Source: Hypomyces perniciosus (Eukaryota > Ascomycota > Sordariomycetes > Hypocreales > Hypocreaceae). From it: a stretch of DNA of 64,000 nt. Below are positions 59,476 to 64,000 of the stretch, piece by piece; the first letter of the stretch is position 1; the number at the start of each line of letters is the position of its first letter. A program made the position numbers and the translations under genes. The stretch lies in assembly GCA_008477525.1 (NCBI GenBank), contig SPDT01000002.1, positions 1,550,001 to 1,614,000 of the forward strand, in the 5' to 3' direction. Under the pieces are notes generated by a model. That model did no database searches, was not told where the DNA came from, and saw only the letters and a program-made list of their open reading frames with translations.

Positions 59476-61012
59476 ATGGAAAACTGGCTGAAAGAATCCG
59501 GGGTGGCAGGCTTGGATGACCTGGAGCTTGCCGACTTCCCAGTCACCGGGCGCGGTGCTAGAACACTGCGGCGTTTCAAGCAAGGAGAAAGGATTCTCAC
59601 CATTCCAGGTGACAGCCTCTGGACAGTCGAACATGCATACGCCGATTCCCTTCTTGGGCCAGTCCTTCGCTCTACACAGCCGCCCTTGTCAGTCGAAGAC
59701 ACCTTAGCTATATATCTTCTCTTTGTGCGATCGCGCGAGTCTGGATACGATGGCCCGCGAAGCCATGTGGCGGCGTTACCCGCGAGGTACTCTTCAAGCA
59801 TCTTCTTTGCGGAGGATGAGTTGGAAGTTTGCGCTGGAACCTCACTCTATACCATCACGAAGCAACTGGATCAAAGGATCGAGGACGATTACAGGGGATT
59901 AGTCATGCGAGTGCTTGGACTGCATCCAGATCTTTTCCCACTCGACAAATTCACCATCAAAGACGTAGGTATTATACGCGTGTGATTAATGTTGCGAACC
60001 AACAACTAAAGCTTCTTTCCCTTCTTCTTAGTACAAGTGGGCGCTCTGCACCTTCTGGAGTCGTGCGATGGATTTCGTACTGCCAAATGGAAAATCGCTT
60101 CGAGTTTTGGCGCCCTTTGCAGATATGCTAAACCACTCGCCTGAGGTTAAGCAGTGTCATGCCTACGATCCCTTGTCTGGAAACCTCTCTGTCCTTGCGG
60201 GGAAGGACTACGAAGCCGGAGAACAGGTATGTTCACCTTGTTCCCTGGTGGTACCAACCTGTACGCTTACCTGGAGACTATTCTTCTAGATTTCTATATT
60301 CTACGGGTCCATTCCAAATAATCGCCTTTTACGTCTCTATGGCTTTGTCATACCCGATAACCCTAACGACAGCTATGATCTCGTTCTTTCAACGCACCCT
60401 ATGGCGCCTTTTTATGAGCAAAAGCAGAAACTCTGGGCATCGGCCGGACTCGATTCGACCTCTACCATCTCCCTTACTCTCACCGGTCCTCTACCGAAAA
60501 ATGTCCTTCGATACCTCCGTATTCAGCGATTGGATGAATCAGATCTCGCTGCCATCGCGCTTCAAAAACTCGATACAAATGAGAAAATCAGCGATTCGAA
60601 GGAAGTGGAAGTCTTGCAGTTCTTAGTAGAATCGATTGGTAGTCTTCTGGATAGCTTCGGGACTCAATTAGAAAAGCTACAAGAACAACTCGCGGAGGGC
60701 GTCTATCCTCTAGGAGGGAACGCATGGGCGGCGGCGCACGTTAGCCTGGGCGAACAGCGGGTGTTGAGACTGGCGAGAAAGAGAGCCGAGGATTTGCTAA
60801 CGGCGGTGGAGAGCGGGAGTGGGAGTGGGAGCGGTTTATCATCGCCGCCGGCTCGATGCGCAAATTGCGGAAAGGATTCTGTGCCGTTGATGCTGTGCGG
60901 GAGGTGTAAAGCGGTTATGTATTGCGGGCGGACGTGCCAAGTCGCTCATTACAAAGAGCACAAGGCAATATGTCGAGTTACAGCTTCTAAGAATTGTTCT
61001 GAGATGAAATGA
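59476..61012 (+). CDS. SET and MYND domain protein, predicted lysine methyltransferase
   Basis: Three exons: 59476-59964, 60032-60226, 60290-61012; introns of 67 and 63 bp, phase 0; 468 aa. The SET fold begins near residue 20 (VTGRGARTLRRFKQGERIL), is interrupted by a long insert as in SETD6/Rubisco-methyltransferase-type proteins, and resumes with LAPFADMLNHSPEV (Asn197-His198, cofactor pocket) and ISIFYGSIPNNRLLRLYGF (Tyr233 in the YG motif). A helical substrate-binding-like part follows. After a Gly-Ser repeat, residues 418-457 form a MYND zinc finger (CANCGK, LCGRCKAVMYCGRTCQ, HYKEHKAIC) with all expected Cys/His ligands. Such enzymes transfer methyl from S-adenosylmethionine to protein lysines; the target is unknown. 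A C-terminal MYND outside the SET domain differs from the SMYD family, where MYND sits inside SET. Confidence 0.9.
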
Positions 61013-61575
61013 ATACACATACATAGCAGCGATTGTCTTAGCAGAGAATTCAGTTGGGTTGTAATTCCGTGGATTAGGCACCAAGGCATTTTCCCCGCTC
61101 CCATAGTAGGATAGCGAATACCAACAGTTGTACGTAGTATGACTGTCCACTAACACTTGTCCAATTATGTAAGCGATTATCCGAATACGCTGGATATGCG
61201 CTGTGATGGTTGGCTAGTAAAAAGTACAAATTGGTTGAATTCCACTTCTGGCTCTAGATTTGATTATGTAATTATAGAATAAGTTATGCAATATGATGCT
61301 CATGCTGAGAAAAAGACCACGATTCAACTTCTGGCCAACAGAACCCAGAATCTATTTCTGGATAATGTTAGGCCGAGTTTAATAATGTACGTAGTGTCTC
61401 GACGTCTACACTGTACAAGCCACACTACGCCACATAAATGGTCCGTGCGGAAAGACTTTCGTTATAATGAAAACCGGACACTTATTTCGGTTTCTACTGT
61501 ACATATATCTACATACAAATATACATACTCTAAATCTCATCTGACTCGGCTCCGCCTTCAACATCGCGGACAAGT
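61013..61575. other. Spacer between convergent genes
   Basis: Holds the 3' ends of the SET-MYND gene (+) and the 211-aa gene (-). A 106-codon plus frame (61286-61606) has no coding character. Nothing else seen. Confidence 0.45.
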
Positions 61576-62211
61576 TCATCGCAGTTTCACCTCACCAAAC
61601 ACATAGTTCATCTCCGCCTGTCGCAACAATAACAGCCACATTGGCACATCCCACTTCAGGGAATCCCAACAAGAAATAAGTGGCCATCCACCACTCCGAG
61701 TACAATCAAACAATCCGTTCAATGGATCCGGAAGAAGCACTCTTGTATCAAATGGATGTACCCTCGCCTCCATTTTCACCAAAACAAAATACTCTCCGCG
61801 CGTAGTCAACACTGCATAAAAAAAGAAGGTCTGACCATGTAGTCGACCCCGCAACTCTCGAAGCATCTGTGACGGCATCACAATCCCTGATTCCGATCCC
61901 ACCCATCGGAGAAAGAACCAGCGTCCACTCCACTGGGCCTGCTTCAACGACCCGCATTCTGTATGAAGACAACAGGTCAAACATTCTCCAGACATCTGTT
62001 GACAGTCTTCAATCCTCCGATCACGCTCCATGATCTCCACATCTAATGAGCAGCTCCCGCAGGGCCCGTCCCAACTACTAGCCGATACCACGCGGTGATG
62101 CAGAGGGACGAAGGACCGAACGTCAAATAAGTGCAGCCAAACGTTCCCTCTACCCAATCCAACTTGAGTCAGTGATTGTCTTTCTCTACTAAAGAAAAGA
62201 AGAAAGTCCAT
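61576..62211 (-). CDS. Conserved-looking 211-aa protein of unknown function
   Basis: An uninterrupted 211-codon minus frame with a good TATA box upstream. It starts MDFLLFFSRERQSLTQVGLG and is rich in Trp, Cys and Leu (GPCGSC, CQQM..CLTCCLHTEC, WSGRWFFLRWVG). The N-terminus is hydrophobic but has charged residues close by, so it is a weak signal peptide at best. A beta-rich run (TFFFYAVLTTRGEYFVLVKM) suggests a folded domain. I do not recognise the family; length and context support a real gene. Confidence 0.55.
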   Translation of the reverse strand: MDFLLFFSRERQSLTQVGLGRGNVWLHLFDVRSFVPLHHRVVSASSWDGPCGSCSLDVEIMERDRRIEDCQQMSGECLTCCLHTECGSLKQAQWSGRWFFLRWVGSESGIVMPSQMLRELRGRLHGQTFFFYAVLTTRGEYFVLVKMEARVHPFDTRVLLPDPLNGLFDCTRSGGWPLISCWDSLKWDVPMWLLLLRQAEMNYVFGEVKLR

Positions 62212-62339
62212 ACCTTTTTACAAACGTGGTGAGGACGTGGCGCTTGCGCGGAGTATGCCTTGAGCATAAAAGAACCCCTCCAAAAGAGAAGAGAAAAGAG
62301 GGAACGGTTCTATTTGGTTGATGTGCTATGCCCATGGCC

Positions 62340-62347
62340 TTTATATA
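62340..62347 (-). promoter_or_regulatory. TATA box of the 211-aa gene
   Basis: TATATAAA on the minus strand, about 130 bp upstream of the ATG at 62211. Confidence 0.5.
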
Positions 62348-62402
62348 ACTCTTGGTGCTACAAACCTTACGCAATCACTGTAAAAAATGGGCAACCTCTC
62401 TA

Positions 62403-62506
62403 CAACGCTGCCACCAATTCAATTCAATTTGTCTCAATTCCGAATTGAGGGCATCAGGATCTAAATTCCAATCTGGAAAGTTCAAATTGAATTGTTGGCA
62501 GCGTTG
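62403..62506. repeat. Small fold-back (MITE-like) element
   Basis: About 104 bp with imperfect 25-bp inverted arms: left CAACGCTGCCACCAATTC at 62403 and right GAATTGTTGGCAGCGTTG ending 62506. Between them lies another palindrome, CTCAATTCCGAATTGAG (about 62433-62449). CCTCTC flanks both sides (62394-62399 and 62507-62512), a possible target duplication though 3 bp separate the left copy from the arm. No coding capacity. Confidence 0.55.
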
Positions 62507-63615
62507 CCTCTCCAGACCTTCTGGAGCGCGTGCTTGAAAAGCATGTGAGGCAATACGGTAAACCTTCTTAAAATTATACTGAGGTGCCTAGAGGCTATAC
62601 GAGTATTTCTCCTGAAGAGTAGATGATTCAGGGCAGGGGGCAAGAAACAAATCCTGTCGTCTGCCTGGCAAATCGAAAATGACGCTCGCCATACGGCCGC
62701 CTTAAATTTCAAGCTGACTATTTCCCCACATACTCACGTGCATCATAGAATAACTAAGCAGATTATGTATGTATCTGCAACTGCTTTGTATATACTTTGT
62801 ATATCCGCTTGTTAAAGCATGGAACGGACACCCCAATCCTACAGCGGAGACGGACGATGCTGCAGCTGGCAGTACAGAGTTCCCGGACAAGCGGCCCTTC
62901 CGCCACAGATACAATTCTGGTAATCCACAGTAATGTGCGCAAGACTAGGCTCGGTCTTGCCACAGTACGTTAGCAAACAAAGAACGCTAAAGTGAAAGAG
63001 ACCAATATCTCGAATGGTCATGCTGTGTTAATATGCTTACCCTGCAGGAAATGCTCAACCTCTCTGACTCTTGTCCTTGCCACAGGTAGGGCATATCCCC
63101 GTAACATGTGCACAAGTTTCGCAATCTTCAGCCATCTGTAGTCCTAGGCGTCGGGAGTTGGACAATCGGTGGTCAAGTTGGTCCAGCGACACAACCCTGA
63201 TTTCACGTTATCTTAGCGAGAGATGTTGGCTAAATGAGCTGACATTGATCAAGTGAATAAAAAATTTGTTGACATGTTATGGATGCCCAAGGTGTTTAAT
63301 AGTTCTGGCCGCGTCTGCCACCCGCCACATTAGTAATGGCCCCGGCGTTGCGGGACGTTCCCATCGGATTAAGTATAGCGCCGAAATGGGCTGGACTTAT
63401 AATCCCTTGATTATCAAGGCATCCTTTCGCAACTTCTAACGAAAACGCGTTTGACGCCATGAATATTCACAAAGTCTTGGTATGGTGCCTGAATCATGTT
63501 GATCGACCCCCCTCTTGCATTACCTTGTCTCCGAAAAAAGAACATCCCAGAAGGGCCTGCGTTCTACCGGAGTTTAGCCGCCAGGCTGTTTCACTGTTCG
63601 CAAGGCCATCTTGTA
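62507..63615. other. Gene-poor spacer
   Basis: Several open frames of 60-114 codons overlap here but none has recognisable sequence, a convincing start context or splice support. I see no gene, RNA or transposon. Confidence 0.4.
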
Positions 63616-63720
63616 TAGGGGTCACACCTTGCGATCCTCTCCTTCGTCTGTTGCAGGGTCACACCTTGCGATCCCCTCGGTCGTCCAATGTAGGGGTCAC
63701 ACTTTGCAATCCCCTCCCAA
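63616..63720. repeat. 38-bp tandem repeat, three units
   Basis: GGTCACACCTTGCGATCC starts at 63619 and 63657, and a diverged third copy (GGTCACACTTTGCAATCC) at 63695: an exact 38-bp period. The linkers differ more than the cores. Confidence 0.75.
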
Positions 63721-64000
63721 GTACGGCGACTTGCTATTCGACGCGATCTCCACACGACCCACTTACAGGCTTCACTCACTTAATAAACGAGACTTACATG
63801 TAGAACAATGATCCATATGGAGGAAATTGAAATGTGGGCGTACGTGGTCGGCGGCGACGCGTCAATGTGGGACGGTCACCTTGGGGAGAACAGTCTCTGA
63901 GGCACGGCCCATATCATATGTATGCACGTTGGCCGACATAAACGTGTCTTGCAGGGATAGCTTCGCGACTGCATATCAAGAGTGGGATACGATCTCATCG

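Noticed and set aside
62702..63256. Overlapping small frames of 60-76 codons as genes
   Set aside because: Several overlap on the same strand in different frames without motifs, promoters or splice sites.
63459..63803. 114-codon plus frame over the 38-bp repeats
   Set aside because: Much of it is the tandem repeat in a frame of convenience; no domain or start context.

Overview
The window looks like a chromosome segment of a filamentous ascomycete, most likely Eurotiales (Aspergillus/Penicillium-like). Genes have short introns (39-74 bp) with GTANGN-type donors and CTAAC-like branch sites, protein families are fungal (DUF3435/C2H2, NLR with a nucleoside-phosphorylase head, SET-MYND), and the motif TACTCCGTA/TACGGAGTA recurs in spacers. 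About 60% is gene-free, extremely AT-rich DNA with the marks of repeat-induced point mutation (RIP): aligned repeat copies differ almost only by C-to-T and G-to-A.

Layout. (1) 1-19198: a RIP-mutated Ty3/Gypsy element (family A, minus strand, paired 403-bp LTRs) carrying a second complete Gypsy element (family B, minus strand, 262/260-bp LTRs, 5-bp duplication TTATC, chromodomain). (2) 19.2-24.7 kb: a GC-balanced island with a secreted alpha/beta hydrolase gene (+) and a secreted protein gene of unknown function (-). (3) 25.0-42.48 kb: a second stack. A LINE ORF1 fragment is split by a solo LTR (duplication CTAAG). A second family A copy follows; its LTR is split by a LINE (D, minus), which is split by a chromodomain Gypsy element (C, 226-bp LTRs, duplication AATTT). 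A second, truncated family B copy lies in A2's internal part. (4) 42.48-45.4 kb: an intact five-exon DUF3435/C2H2 gene with a tyrosine-recombinase signature, starting about 430 bp after the point where the RIP-mutated DNA stops abruptly. (5) 45.9-56.3 kb: a graveyard of LINE fragments, broken BTB, NLR, C2H2 and WD40 genes, one LINE-interrupted gene and an 18-bp minisatellite. (6) 56.5-62.4 kb: ordinary genes: a 782-aa protein with a STAND-type N-terminus and Tudor/Agenet-like modules (-), a divergent 468-aa SET-MYND methyltransferase (+), and a 211-aa unknown protein (-).

The most interesting possibility is that everything right of 42484 is the left end of a large cargo-carrying element of Starship type, inserted into already RIP-mutated transposons, with the DUF3435 gene in the captain position reading inward. 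Only the left edge would be visible, so this is inference. Gene models were spliced by eye; no database search was possible.
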